From Ferroplasma acidiphilum (GTDB taxonomy: Archaea > Thermoplasmatota > Thermoplasmata > Thermoplasmatales > Thermoplasmataceae), in contig NZ_CP015363.1 in NCBI RefSeq assembly GCF_002078355.1, positions 806,001-870,000 on the forward strand: 64,000 nucleotides of DNA, in the 5' to 3' direction. Shown here in pieces: positions 29,208 to 39,413 of the stretch. Both the position numbers and the translations under genes were made by a program. The stretch's first letter is position 1; each line of letters begins with the position of its first letter. The notes under the pieces were generated by a model. That model was given only the letters and a program-made list of their open reading frames with translations. It was not told the origin of the DNA and did no database searches.

Positions 29208-30538
29208 CTAGAGTTTTGCGTTAATTATATAGCAATAACTTGATTTAATTTATCTCTGAATTCCAGGACATTCCTCGTTGATTTGTACGGTTTCAGCATG
29301 GACTGCTTCACAGCCACAACGAACTGATCACCGTACTTATTGTATCCATCAAACAGTGTTTCAAGGAATTCAAAGCCCGTCCATCTCTTCCGTTTCTCTA
29401 TCCTGTCAGGAATGCCGGGATATTTCTGCAGGGGCATTATGCTTGCAATTTCGAGGATCACCCTTCCTGTTACCATGAGACGGAGGTACAACTCTGTCTT
29501 GCACAGCTTCCTCAGGAAGATGTGGCCTAGCCCGCCCTGCTTAACATCCCTGTGCATAACCTCGATATCCCAGCGCCTGAGATATGCCTCCATGATTCGC
29601 TTCATGTTCCATTCTGTTCTGTTTGTTGCGTAGTAGCTTACCATTGACGCCTTCTGATATGACTACTTTCACTTCTCCCATGCCTTTTATCTTTCCCTGA
29701 ACCCCCCAGACAGAATAGGTATTGCCTGATAATCTTATGGCCTGAGATTCCCTGTATGGCAGGGGCAGGGAATCAAGGGCGGTCCATCTCCCCCTGATCC
29801 TAATGTTCCTGTTTCCCTTGCTCTGGAATACCCAGTTCAGTCTCTTTTCATTGAGGAACGGCATGAGGCCTTTTGTGAAGTACCATGCGTCACCGGTTAC
29901 TGTTGAGAAATGAAGCTTTGCCATGAGACATTTCCCAATGACTCCTTTCTGCATCCCAATCTTTGAACGGTATTTATCTCTCCTTTCATTATGGAGTCTC
30001 TCCTTTCTCCTGTATATTTCAGCAGATATGGGATATATGCCATATCTGCCTGACAGGACAGATGTTGCGAACTGTATGCCCCAGGCAGTCTTTCCAATGG
30101 AATGGTCAAATATCCATCCTGCAGCCTCAATGTTCTTTCCCGATTTCTCGGCAATGGTGTCGTCTATTGCAAGTATTCCATCATCTTCAACAGAATTGAT
30201 GGTTTCAACAGTTTTCATGAATATCAGACCAGTGTCAATATTTGAAGAGAGGAATCTGTTCATGCTTGACTGGTTCACATGGCCTATGATGGTGGAGTTA
30301 AGGTGTGCCACACTTCTCCTTTGAGATGCCTGGAAGGATGAGATAAGATCCCCAAAGTGCCTGAACTGTCTTATCTCACCGAAACATGATCGGAAGGGGT
30401 CAGCCAGTTCACTGAGAATGTCAGGATTGGAATATACAGGTATTTCCATATGACTGACAAATGTTTGACACATTCATAACCATTATGGTTGAAATAATTA
30501 TTTGTTAGTGTTAGAATAAAATTAATGCAAAACTCTAG
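29208..30538 (-). mobile_element. IS4/IS701-like element (degenerate copy)
   Basis: The terminal repeats are CTAGAGTTTTGCG at 29208-29220 and its inverse TGCAAAACTCTAG at 30526-30538. The element lies inside another transposase gene. It is related to the intact copy at 48472-49717. Confidence 0.75.
29225..30473 (-). pseudogene. IS4/IS701-like transposase, frameshifted
   Basis: The N-terminal frame (30473-29541) carries ILAIDDTIAEKSGKNIEAAG and VTGDAWYFTKGL with the two Asp residues. The C-terminal frame (29644-29225) carries YLRRWDIEVMHRDVKQGG with the Glu. A frameshift near 29640, just before ATNRTEWNMK, separates the two. The order of motifs matches the intact homologue at 48524-49702. The gene is inactive unless frameshifted. 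Confidence 0.82.
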
Positions 30539-30540
30539 TT

Positions 30541-31139
30541 CTATAATATGTACAAAATTGGCATTAGCTTTCTTTATAGAACCTATACTATCCCTTATAA
30601 CTATAAATGAGAATTCATTTCCATATTTATCTTTACAGTATTTCAAATCCATTTTCTTGAACTTTTTAACCTTTTCATTGTCCTTTGCAGGTATAATATA
30701 TTTCAACTTCATTGAATCCACTGCATTCATTACATCGGAATCTAAATATCCCCTGTCCATCAATACTGTATTTATCTTTATACCTGATGGCAATGCATGC
30801 CCTATAAGCATTCTAACTTCCTTAGCATTGCCAATCCCATCCAGCTGGTGTTTAACCATAGCTGCTAATGTAAATCTATTATTGCCAGCACAATCTAATG
30901 TAGCAAACCTGTATGCCATGTCTGTGCCCCTGAACTTATGGAATGGTGCATCTATTAAATATGGATTGCCCTTCCCTGTATATGGCTCATCATGCTCATC
31001 TATTGGAACATTTACTGGATTGTTGAATGCACCCAATCCTATCCCCATTTTAACAGTATTATCAATAAGCATTGTTAACATGGATATTCCATTGTTAATA
31101 GCAGCCTCATACAACCTTTTAAACATTATATCTGATCTG
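30541..31139 (-). pseudogene. Central piece of the multiply interrupted IS4-type transposase
   Basis: The translation begins MFKRLYEAAINNG and contains VPIDEHDEPYTGKGNPY and NTVLMDRGYLDSDVMNAV, with the Asp residues of an IS4-type DDE enzyme. It runs to NANFVHIIE, where the IS701-like element cuts in. The upstream piece is at 31416-31447 and 32905-33085, the downstream piece at 28990-29207. Confidence 0.65.
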
Positions 31140-31415
31140 TTCCACTTAATTTAGGACAGTTATGTTTGAGAATATATAAAAATATTACTATATGTCAAGA
31201 GAGCGCTATATTCGTGATTATGACTATATATAAGAACATGCAGGTTAACTATCCAGGAAACTTAACATATCTGGCAATCCAGTAAAAATCATGAGGGCAT
31301 ACTGCAAAAGTATGATAATAAGGTTTGTCCGTCGAGATATAGAAAAATAAAGGATTTTATTAATCTAACCATATCATCAAAAGTGTCCAAATTTAGAGGG
31401 GACACACCAGTATCC
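31140..31415. mobile_element. About 275-bp MITE-like element with IS3-type ends
   Basis: The left end (tgatctgttcc, then tttaggacagtt) and the right end, read inward (tggtgtgtcccc, then aaatttggacac), are imperfect inverted repeats. They resemble the end of the IS3 element at 26497. No long open frame lies between them. The element splits a transposase pseudogene, and the flanking GATAC/GATAT could be a short target duplication. It looks like a non-autonomous derivative. Confidence 0.45.
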
Positions 31416-31447
31416 ATTGATGGCGTATGTATTGTAATTCCTTACAT

Positions 31448-32904
31448 CCTTAACTCAGCACATTTTTAGGAAACAGTTCTGGTTTAAGTTCCAGGATTTC
31501 AGCAAGTTCCCTGACTTTCTTAGGTATTTCTGCCATTATTATTCTATCTCCAACATCAGTAAGGTATATCTTTGACAGCTGCAGCAGTGCATCCTTTACA
31601 CTAATTTTATTATTGATTTTCTTTTCCTTTAATAGCTTCAAGAGCCTGTAATATGCAATGAGCGATATGAAAGAAACAAATACATATCCTTTTAAAGTAT
31701 CATCATCCCTTATGTATGGTGTATCCACCTGTAAAAGATTCTTGAATACATCGAACGATTCCTCTATGTCATTCCTGAATTTATATAATTCAAATATTGA
31801 TTGCGGCTTTTCCCTTACATTGGTGATAAGTGCAATCTTTCCTGCCTTTTCAGGCGAATATAATGGTTTCTTTCCTGAGTCAATAAGGGAATAGTACTCA
31901 TTCTCCTCCATGGCCCTCAGCAATATATCCTCGAATACGTGTATGTCATAGTTTTTAACCGTCATGGATGTATATTTTATGGCTCTCTTACGGAACATGA
32001 AGAAATTATTGCTATTTATGGAATAATCAGGAAGCTTTGAATCCCTCTTCAATGGCGTTATAAAGTATAATCCATTAAGATCCATTTTTCCGAAATTATT
32101 GTCATCTATGAATCCACGGTCCATGACGAATAATGTTCCAGGGGAGAGTTCTTCCTCTGTCTTTCTTAATGTATCAATGTCTGCAACACTTCCCAGCACC
32201 AGGCGGATATAGCATGGCTCATTCCTTAACCTTGAAAATCCCATAATGGTCCTTATCATCGGGAGATTAAGATCGTTGTTGTTATGCCCGAACCCAGCCA
32301 TCCTTATTCCAGGTGAATAGGAGAATAAGGCTGATGTATCATAGGCTATGATTTCATTCCTTTTCATCAGTTTCATATAGATACTCTTCTGCTTATCCTG
32401 GTTCTGGCCTATACGCTTTAACATAGATGACAATGATTCTGGTGATAGTTCATGTATTGTCCTGGAAAGCCATGTTTTCTCTATCCATGATTTTATGTAC
32501 TTCAACGGCAAAGGGAATATTAGCCTGTTAAGGGAGAAAGCAACAATTTTCATATAATCATCAGGATATTCTTCCCTTAATAATGACAATACATCCTTCA
32601 TAAGGGAGAATATGAGCTCAAGGTGGCCAATCTCATATATTCCATGGATTGATACAACCTCCCTTACTTTTTTAGGATTCTCTATGTCACCATTAATTAC
32701 CTTTCCAACATATTTGGAAACCTTGTGCCTTTTACTGTGTTCTGAATCCCATACCATGCTGCTCTCATAAACGTAATTATATTTTCCAACCTTTTTTATC
32801 TCCCTTGTCATGTTCTGTATATAGGGGCACATATAAGCACATAAATATTTCGCTAAATACTGTATAATCATTCAAATGTTCCCTAAATAAGCTCAGAGTT
32901 TAGG
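31448..32904 (-). mobile_element. IS1634-like element, copy 2
   Basis: The 1457-bp element has ends CCTTAACTC and GAGTTTAGG as in copy 1. Flanks end ttacat and begin ctacat, compatible with a short (5-bp TACAT) target duplication. When the element is removed, the interrupted transposase reads through as GTYVRNYNTYAINGY. Confidence 0.82.
31450..32871 (-). CDS. IS1634-like transposase, copy 2
   Basis: The 473-aa frame is nearly identical to copy 1 at 20464. A start at MTREIKKVGKYNYVYES is likely, since the upstream codons lie in the IS end. The DDE residues are in YDTSALFSY, VMDRGFIDD and NDIEESFDVFK. Differences from copy 1 are mainly conservative substitutions, so both proteins are probably functional and may act on each other's ends. 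Confidence 0.87.
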   Translation of the reverse strand: MIIQYLAKYLCAYMCPYIQNMTREIKKVGKYNYVYESSMVWDSEHSKRHKVSKYVGKVINGDIENPKKVREVVSIHGIYEIGHLELIFSLMKDVLSLLREEYPDDYMKIVAFSLNRLIFPLPLKYIKSWIEKTWLSRTIHELSPESLSSMLKRIGQNQDKQKSIYMKLMKRNEIIAYDTSALFSYSPGIRMAGFGHNNNDLNLPMIRTIMGFSRLRNEPCYIRLVLGSVADIDTLRKTEEELSPGTLFVMDRGFIDDNNFGKMDLNGLYFITPLKRDSKLPDYSINSNNFFMFRKRAIKYTSMTVKNYDIHVFEDILLRAMEENEYYSLIDSGKKPLYSPEKAGKIALITNVREKPQSIFELYKFRNDIEESFDVFKNLLQVDTPYIRDDDTLKGYVFVSFISLIAYYRLLKLLKEKKINNKISVKDALLQLSKIYLTDVGDRIIMAEIPKKVRELAEILELKPELFPKNVLS

Positions 32905-33085
32905 CTACATATGTTCCAATATACATCTTAAGTGCTGTAGGATTCCATAAAGTATTTACAATATCCCCCGAACTGTATTTTGACTTTGTATGTATATTAT
33001 TTGAAAAGATATCACAGATCTGGCATGAGAAAAACTTTTTAACCATATTGCCATTTAAATCCGGAGGGACTGTTTGTATTATCAT
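32905..33085 (-). pseudogene. N-terminal piece of the multiply interrupted IS4-type transposase
   Basis: The translation MIIQTVPPDLNGNMVKKFF continues to LKMYIGTYV, where the IS1634-like copy 2 interrupts. Without that insertion the frame continues into 31447-31416 (RNYNTYAINGY). It is then interrupted again by the MITE-like element. Confidence 0.55.
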
Positions 33086-33251
33086 AATTCAAAATTGTCC
33101 CCTCCAATTTTAATTTTGTCATCCATTTAATTTGCCTTTTAACACATAAAACTACGTAGATTTACAAAGAAATTAAATTGTATGGCAAGACATGCGGAGA
33201 GTCTGAAGGATCTTCTTTTGCACAAAATTTTACGTATAACCTTAAGACCAT

Positions 33252-34454
33252 TCAAATATATTTCTCTATTATACTCTTATACTCCATCGCTACATTATTC
33301 CAATTATGTTCATTAATAAAATCATTCAGATTATTATCAAACAATCTATTTATATCCTTCATTTTTAATATTCTTACAGCTTCGTTTGCCATAGCCTTAT
33401 AATCAAATTCATTAACAAGTCTAACGGCTTTTAAATTTTCATAAATTTTTACACCAGCTATATTATATGCTATAACCGGCGTATGTAATGCAAGCGCTTG
33501 TGAAATAGCCAATGAAAACGAATCACTATGGCTAGGATAAATCATAAGTTTCGATTTTGATATTTCATCGTACAATTGTTCATTAGTTAAATATCCTTTT
33601 AATATAATATTATCTTCAAGTTTATACTTTTTTACTATTTGTATGAATTGATATTTTTCGGTTTCTCTTGTAAAGTTACCTACAATTACCAATTTTGTAT
33701 TACAACATTTTAGAATATTTTTTAATACTATAGGTATTTCGAATATTCCTTTAGTGTAATTCAACCTTGCAAAGTATATTATATAATTTTTTTTAACATT
33801 TTGTGTATACTTAATCAAATGTATATTTGAATTCCATATACCATTTCCAATTTTTAAAACATTAACATTATCAAATTGTATTGTAAAATTTTCCTGATAA
33901 TTTCTATTAATAATAACAACAGCAACTAGATTTTTTTGTTTGGCTATATTTCTTTTTAATGCTTGTCTATTAAAATACTGATAAATCCTAAACAATAATA
34001 TACGGTAATTCTTACTCAATTTAATCGTGTCATACACATACTTGCCAATATTACCAAAACTCAAATCGCCAAGTCCCTGCAAAACGTTTATGTATTTTAC
34101 CCCACTCCTTTCACTTAATATCTTGGTATAGTTTTTTGAAAATATAGCATTATACATGTAATCAAAATCAATTAAAATATCAAGCTTTTCTTTGGAATAA
34201 GCATCAATAATTTCATCATAATTGTATCTATTACCATTCACTTCATGAAAATACTTTGTAATTTTAATCCCTTGATTCTCCAATTCATGAGCCTTTCGAA
34301 TCAAAACTTCTTTTTTTGATTTATTATATATCTCGGGACTAGGCAAGTATACAATATTAAAATAATTATTTAATATTTTTATAATATTTATTGTATGAGT
34401 TTGTGCCCCTCCGTAACTTGAAAAAATGTCAGGACCGGTTACACCAATATTCAC
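33252..34454 (-). CDS. GT4-family glycosyltransferase
   Basis: The 400-aa GT-B enzyme has an N-terminal SSYGGAQTHTINIIK acceptor loop, YFARLNYTKGIFEIP at the domain junction, and a donor site SKLMIYPSHSDSFSLAISQALALHTPVIAYN with the conserved E-x7-E region partly replaced (S-x7-Q). It probably uses a nucleotide sugar to extend a lipid-linked glycan at the inner membrane face. It is divergent from the GT2 gene at 34719 across a 264-bp AT-rich spacer that holds promoters for both. Confidence 0.85.
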   Translation of the reverse strand: MNIGVTGPDIFSSYGGAQTHTINIIKILNNYFNIVYLPSPEIYNKSKKEVLIRKAHELENQGIKITKYFHEVNGNRYNYDEIIDAYSKEKLDILIDFDYMYNAIFSKNYTKILSERSGVKYINVLQGLGDLSFGNIGKYVYDTIKLSKNYRILLFRIYQYFNRQALKRNIAKQKNLVAVVIINRNYQENFTIQFDNVNVLKIGNGIWNSNIHLIKYTQNVKKNYIIYFARLNYTKGIFEIPIVLKNILKCCNTKLVIVGNFTRETEKYQFIQIVKKYKLEDNIILKGYLTNEQLYDEISKSKLMIYPSHSDSFSLAISQALALHTPVIAYNIAGVKIYENLKAVRLVNEFDYKAMANEAVRILKMKDINRLFDNNLNDFINEHNWNNVAMEYKSIIEKYI

Positions 34455-34718
34455 GATACTTGTATCAATTTCGTATTAATAATATTTCTCAAAATAATGT
34501 TTGAGATGATGTTTATAATCTAGACAATTTAAATGAACAGTAATTCAAAAATTTATTTGATAATCAAGAAAATAATAACGGTATAAAATACTTTTATCTG
34601 AGATTGCTAGAATCCATAATATAACACCATAATCAAATTATACAGATTAAGTCATTCAGGTAATGGAAAACTATGTTTTACTGAGAAGCTTTATATTATA
34701 ATATTATATGCTATTAAA

Positions 34719-35459
34719 ATGGAAATTCAGGATATCGATTTAACTATTGTTTTAGCAACTCTTAACGAAATAGATAATCTTCCACGGCTCTGTTCTGATA
34801 TCGATTCAATATTAAAAAATACGAAAATAAAGTATCAGTTATTATTTGTCGATGATAACAGTAGCGATGGAACCAGAGAGTTTATTATAGAGTATTGCAA
34901 TAAAAATAAATTATCAAAATATATTTTTAATGAATACAAGAAATCAACCCTTATAGCCAGATACCAGGGAATAAACAATGCAGATGGGAAATATATTATA
35001 CTTATGGATTCAGATTTGCAACATCCCCCAAAATATCTCTTAAATATATATAACAGTTTATTGAAACATAATGATATCGTAATTGCCAGCAGATACGTTA
35101 AAGGTGGCAGTACCGGAAATCGCAAACCTATACGTGGCATTATATCACGTGGGGCATCTTTGATGGCACAACTACTATTGAAAAGCAGCAGGCAGATAAA
35201 GGACCCCATATCGTGTTATATTGGCTTTAGAAAAGGGCTGAAATTGGATATAGACGAAGGCTGGAGAGGCTATGAGATAGGTATTTTCTTAAGGGCTAGC
35301 AATAATAATGTTAAGGTAAAGGAAATACCTTATCGATTTGCGGAAAGGGAAAATGGAAAATCAAAAGTAACGTCCAGTGTAAAATTTTTAAGAGTTTATA
35401 TAATAGAATTATTATTGGCAAAAAGAGTTGAGATAAGAAATTATAAACCAATTTTGTGA
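34719..35459 (+). CDS. GT2 glycosyltransferase, dolichyl-phosphate mannosyltransferase-like
   Basis: The 246-aa protein has TIVLATLNEIDNLPRL at the N-terminus, LLFVDDNSSDGTREFI and the D-x-D-type ILMDSDLQHPPKYL, followed by ASRYVKGGSTGNRK. These are the hallmarks of DPM1-type enzymes that transfer a sugar to polyprenyl phosphate. There is no C-terminal membrane domain. It would supply activated sugar for the glycan made by neighbouring enzymes. A TATA-like element precedes the ATG and no Shine-Dalgarno is seen. Confidence 0.87.
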   Translation: MEIQDIDLTIVLATLNEIDNLPRLCSDIDSILKNTKIKYQLLFVDDNSSDGTREFIIEYCNKNKLSKYIFNEYKKSTLIARYQGINNADGKYIILMDSDLQHPPKYLLNIYNSLLKHNDIVIASRYVKGGSTGNRKPIRGIISRGASLMAQLLLKSSRQIKDPISCYIGFRKGLKLDIDEGWRGYEIGIFLRASNNNVKVKEIPYRFAERENGKSKVTSSVKFLRVYIIELLLAKRVEIRNYKPIL

Positions 35460-35510
35460 TGTATATAATATAAAATTAAATTGTAGTAATGGCATTGTAT
35501 TCATTTGAGA

Positions 35511-38039
35511 TTATTGTTTGTTCTTATTGAACCTTAATATAAATAAAAAGAACGATATAGCAATGGCTATCCCTATTATTTTAAAGTATATTAAATCTAT
35601 ACTGATTAATCTATAATAATATAATGTAAATACTGAGTAGAACACAATAATAGATATTATTAAAGAGATCTCAATCAATTTTAGATTTAACCCATTTGTA
35701 TTTCTATTCACCAGGGAACTCACAGGATAAACAAAAACAGATACGATAAAAATAAATGCGAGAATTATGTAAGGGTGCTGTAAAAGGGGATTTACTACTT
35801 CTCTACCGTTACTGGCAGAAACTGTGTATGAAATTCCCAGTGTCCCGTTCAATACGGTGGAATTAACGTATATATCTTTTCCATCAGTAGAGAAATGGTA
35901 CACAGAATTACCTGTTACATTTAATTCAGTTGTCTTGCCGCCAATAGACACATATATGTTTGAAGCTTTATGAATCTTATCTGAGTTAAAAACAAAGGTT
36001 AATCTGGGTGCTAATTTTTTTTCTGTAGAGCTGTATATTTTACTGATAGAATATCCGTAGGAATCTGTGCCGGTTCCATTATATATTTTTGCTACATAGG
36101 AATGTGAATTTGTTGTATTTTCAACGGGAAATGTCAATCCTCCCGGGTCCCCTGAAGACCATAACCATAGATAGTAGGTTTTATTAGAATTTAGCTGTAC
36201 ATTTTTATAATTAAAATTCTCGTCAATCATATTATACTGGTTCTGGCCGTAACTATCTGTTGAAATTATTGATGATTTGTTTAATTGCGTTCCATGAAAT
36301 GATGTGGTAATCATGGACTGCAGGATATAGTAACCATACGTCATATGTGAATCTAGGACAATATTGCTCAGCTGTTCAGAATTGTTCAATTTAAATGGAT
36401 ATACCATTGCATAGCTGTCATTTAAGAACAATGATTTATTAGCATTTGAATTTATGGTATGGACATCATTGCCGGAATACCTCAGGTGTAAAGATATATT
36501 GTTATTTCCGGGCGGTACGTAGCTGTTTAATAAATTTATATTTAATCGCTCTTCTGGGTAATACGTCGCCTCTGCCTTAGTGTAATTCAAATTATTTAAT
36601 TCCGGCTTTCCTGTGTAACCTTTTTCATAAAGTGCATATGACCCTGAAGCTGCCAAAAATCCATAGTTATTCAGGTTCGGTGGATTTGTGATATTGAAAA
36701 GAACATAATTATTTTCAGGGCCATAAAACCATGTATTATATGCATGAGAACTAACTATAGGCAATTCATTTACTCCTGTGGTAACTTTCGCATTTGCCGG
36801 TATCAAGGAGGCAAGCTGGTCAACTCCATACTCGTTTGAGTTTACAGGTGAAACAGGATTGGTTACCATAGGTGCTATTACGTTTGATACCAATAATATC
36901 AAGGTCACTACAAGAGCAAGATAGGCGATCCTGTTTACTACTTTCTTCCTCTCGCCTTCTCCAAGCATACTGTGTATTTTATAAAGGCCTAATATGGCAG
37001 AAATAGCGGCGAATGGTATGATATATGAATCATAATAAACACCTATATTCCAGTATGGTGAAAATGTTGATATGGAGTATGTTAAAAACCAGGGCAATTC
37101 AAGGAATGCAAGTGGGCTGAGGAAGGACAGGAAGAGGAATGGGGCATTTAAATACATTAAATTATCTATTTTTGATGAAATATCTGTTTTAAAATCATTA
37201 AGTATAGCCGAAAAAGAAGAAATATTGGAACCAGCTATATTGCTTGTTATGGCATGTGAACCGTGTGAAAAGTATAGTATTAAATATTTATCTCCGTAAA
37301 AGAATGCTACAGAGATTATCAGCAATATTATTCCAATAGAAAAATAGGATTGTAAATTTTTAAGTTCTGACAAATGAGATTTTATTGTTTTAAACTGCTC
37401 TACAGGTTCTTTAATTAAATTTTTGATGCTGGAAATTTTGATTTTATCATATAAAAATAATAATATGAGATAAAGACCAAAAAATCCGCCTATTACGGGA
37501 TTAAACTCCATTGTAGATAGGGCAATTACAAATGTTATTGCAAATGCTATGTATCTCTTTGCATCGAAGAAATAATATGAATAGATTATAAACCCCATGA
37601 ATAAAGTCAATGTTTCAAACGGATTGTCATGTATGTATGGATTTAACAAGAGAACCATTGCCATTAAAAAAGAAGCTTTATCATTGTGCAATTTCTTCTG
37701 CGCCAACAAAAATAGGGGTATGCTGGAAGAATAAATCAATACACTCTGGATAATATATAAATTTATGAAACTATGCCAGACAGCAAAGAATGGTAACAAC
37801 AATATTAATATTTCGGAAGCATGGACACTGAAATATGATCCACCAGGAACAGTATTGACAAAAGGCTGATGATAAAACGCAGATAATAGTGATTGCAATG
37901 ACGTTGTTGTATCCACTATTCCTCCATTGTTTAAATTATATACATTGAAGATTATATACCATAAATTTATCAATATCCATAAAACCGTGAACGAAATTAA
38001 TAAATAAAAATAATTTATTCTGTATCTCACTATCTGCAT
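35511..38039 (-). CDS. DUF2079 membrane protein with large extracellular C-terminal region
   Basis: The 842-aa protein has about ten N-terminal helices (1-400) with NNGGIVDTTTSLQSLLSAFYHQPFVNT-type loop and SVHASEILILLLPFFAVW, as in the DUF2079 family of GT-C-like membrane proteins. A region of about 350 residues rich in Asn, Ser and Tyr with beta character follows, then three terminal helices. The many N-x-S/T sites fit an external, glycosylated domain. The catalytic function is not proven. It lies between two glycosyltransferases on the same strand as 38056-39126, with a 16-bp gap, so an operon is likely. Confidence 0.75.
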   Translation of the reverse strand: MQIVRYRINYFYLLISFTVLWILINLWYIIFNVYNLNNGGIVDTTTSLQSLLSAFYHQPFVNTVPGGSYFSVHASEILILLLPFFAVWHSFINLYIIQSVLIYSSSIPLFLLAQKKLHNDKASFLMAMVLLLNPYIHDNPFETLTLFMGFIIYSYYFFDAKRYIAFAITFVIALSTMEFNPVIGGFFGLYLILLFLYDKIKISSIKNLIKEPVEQFKTIKSHLSELKNLQSYFSIGIILLIISVAFFYGDKYLILYFSHGSHAITSNIAGSNISSFSAILNDFKTDISSKIDNLMYLNAPFLFLSFLSPLAFLELPWFLTYSISTFSPYWNIGVYYDSYIIPFAAISAILGLYKIHSMLGEGERKKVVNRIAYLALVVTLILLVSNVIAPMVTNPVSPVNSNEYGVDQLASLIPANAKVTTGVNELPIVSSHAYNTWFYGPENNYVLFNITNPPNLNNYGFLAASGSYALYEKGYTGKPELNNLNYTKAEATYYPEERLNINLLNSYVPPGNNNISLHLRYSGNDVHTINSNANKSLFLNDSYAMVYPFKLNNSEQLSNIVLDSHMTYGYYILQSMITTSFHGTQLNKSSIISTDSYGQNQYNMIDENFNYKNVQLNSNKTYYLWLWSSGDPGGLTFPVENTTNSHSYVAKIYNGTGTDSYGYSISKIYSSTEKKLAPRLTFVFNSDKIHKASNIYVSIGGKTTELNVTGNSVYHFSTDGKDIYVNSTVLNGTLGISYTVSASNGREVVNPLLQHPYIILAFIFIVSVFVYPVSSLVNRNTNGLNLKLIEISLIISIIVFYSVFTLYYYRLISIDLIYFKIIGIAIAISFFLFILRFNKNKQ

Positions 38040-38055
38040 TAATAATGATTACTAT

Positions 38056-39126
38056 TTAACTATTTTGAACTTCTTCTACAAAATTATCCATATTATAATA
38101 AAAATTTTTAAATGAAAACCTATACATCAAATCCATTATAGTTTTTACAATGTCAAAATCGATATTTTTTATCTGGTCCACCGCTTCATCAATGCTATTA
38201 AATCCATATCCATACTTTCCGTGTTCTATTATATCCTCCCATGGCCCGCCACTTTCAGGAACAACAGGAATTATTCCATATGACATCGCTTCCAATATTG
38301 ATATGCCGTAATGCTCTTTCCTGTTCAAATGTATATATATTGAGGCTTTTTTTAATAATTCAAGTTTATCATGTTCATTTATATTTACCTTGATTTCCAC
38401 ATTATCTGGTTTATTTTGTATCAGATTTTTGTAATATTCTTCGTCTCCCCTGTTAAGTGCACCTGCTATTATAAATCTATAATTTTTTAACTTAACAGCG
38501 ATTTTAAACAATTCTCCATAATTTTTGCGTATATCTATCCTGCCGATACTTATAACTAAATTTTTGACTTTAAAAGCTAAATCAGGTTTTTCTTTATAGC
38601 CAACGGGAATGTATATGACTTTCATAATGCCGGGTTTTATATTCAACAGAGGAAACAGTTTATTAGATATCTTCAGAGTGTAATTGCTATTAACGTAAAA
38701 ATTAGCATTGTTATATAAATTATACATTCCACTTTTTTTAATAAAATTAAAAATTATTTTATTCTTGATATTTCCATATTCATCAATTATCTGGTCAAGA
38801 AAAGAAAATCCATGCAAAGCATTAATATCTGCTTTATACAGGAACATATTAGGGTGGTTATTGAATACTAAATCGAACTGGTTATCTATATAGTGTTTTA
38901 AGAATTTTTTTGTTTTCGCTACATAATAATATAAAGAGGGTAATTTCATGTTTTCCCTGAAATAATAAGGAGTTTGTATTATATTTTCATATTCTATATG
39001 CGTATGCTCCCTGTCAACAGCCAGATATGTCTGTCCATAATTTTTATTAAAATAGTCCAGCAGGAGTTTGGATAAAATCTGGCCACCGCCAATTCTAGAA
39101 AATTCGTCTATCAATAAGACTTTCAT
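38056..39126 (-). CDS. GT4-family glycosyltransferase
   Basis: The 356-aa protein has FSRIGGGQILSKLLLDYF as acceptor loop and ISIGRIDIRKNYGELFKI before the C-terminal Rossmann fold. ASIYIHLNRKEHYGISILEAMSYGIIP, the E-x7-E donor motif of GT4 retaining enzymes, follows. It precedes the DUF2079 gene by 16 bp on the same strand, so both may be co-transcribed. The 280 bp upstream contain no gene. Confidence 0.85.
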   Translation of the reverse strand: MKVLLIDEFSRIGGGQILSKLLLDYFNKNYGQTYLAVDREHTHIEYENIIQTPYYFRENMKLPSLYYYVAKTKKFLKHYIDNQFDLVFNNHPNMFLYKADINALHGFSFLDQIIDEYGNIKNKIIFNFIKKSGMYNLYNNANFYVNSNYTLKISNKLFPLLNIKPGIMKVIYIPVGYKEKPDLAFKVKNLVISIGRIDIRKNYGELFKIAVKLKNYRFIIAGALNRGDEEYYKNLIQNKPDNVEIKVNINEHDKLELLKKASIYIHLNRKEHYGISILEAMSYGIIPVVPESGGPWEDIIEHGKYGYGFNSIDEAVDQIKNIDFDIVKTIMDLMYRFSFKNFYYNMDNFVEEVQNS

Positions 39127-39413
39127 TAAAAGTTAATGCCGTTTAGATATAAATCAATTTAGCTCTGTTTATTGATTAACAGGATAAGGCGAATGAATTG
39201 ATTTGATTCCTATAATATATATAATGTTGGAAGGATGTAAACATTTTCACAGCGAAGTTATAGTTGCATAATTTTCTGTGATACTCTTTTCTTCAGGATC
39301 AAATTAATAATGTTTTCATGTCGATTCATGTATTGTTATTTATATTTACATTAAACAGAAAAAAAGTTTTCTCTAAGCATCAATTATTTCTGTAAATAAA
39401 TTGAATTGTGTAT

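Noticed and set aside
29278-30324. Plus-strand frames over the IS701-like pseudogene
   Set aside because: They mirror the minus-strand transposase and have no recognisable features.
23288-33205. Shared 16-mer catgcggagagtctga at about 23288 and 33190
   Set aside because: It could mark a common flank of IS insertions, but 16 bp alone without neighbouring similarity is too short to claim a rearrangement.
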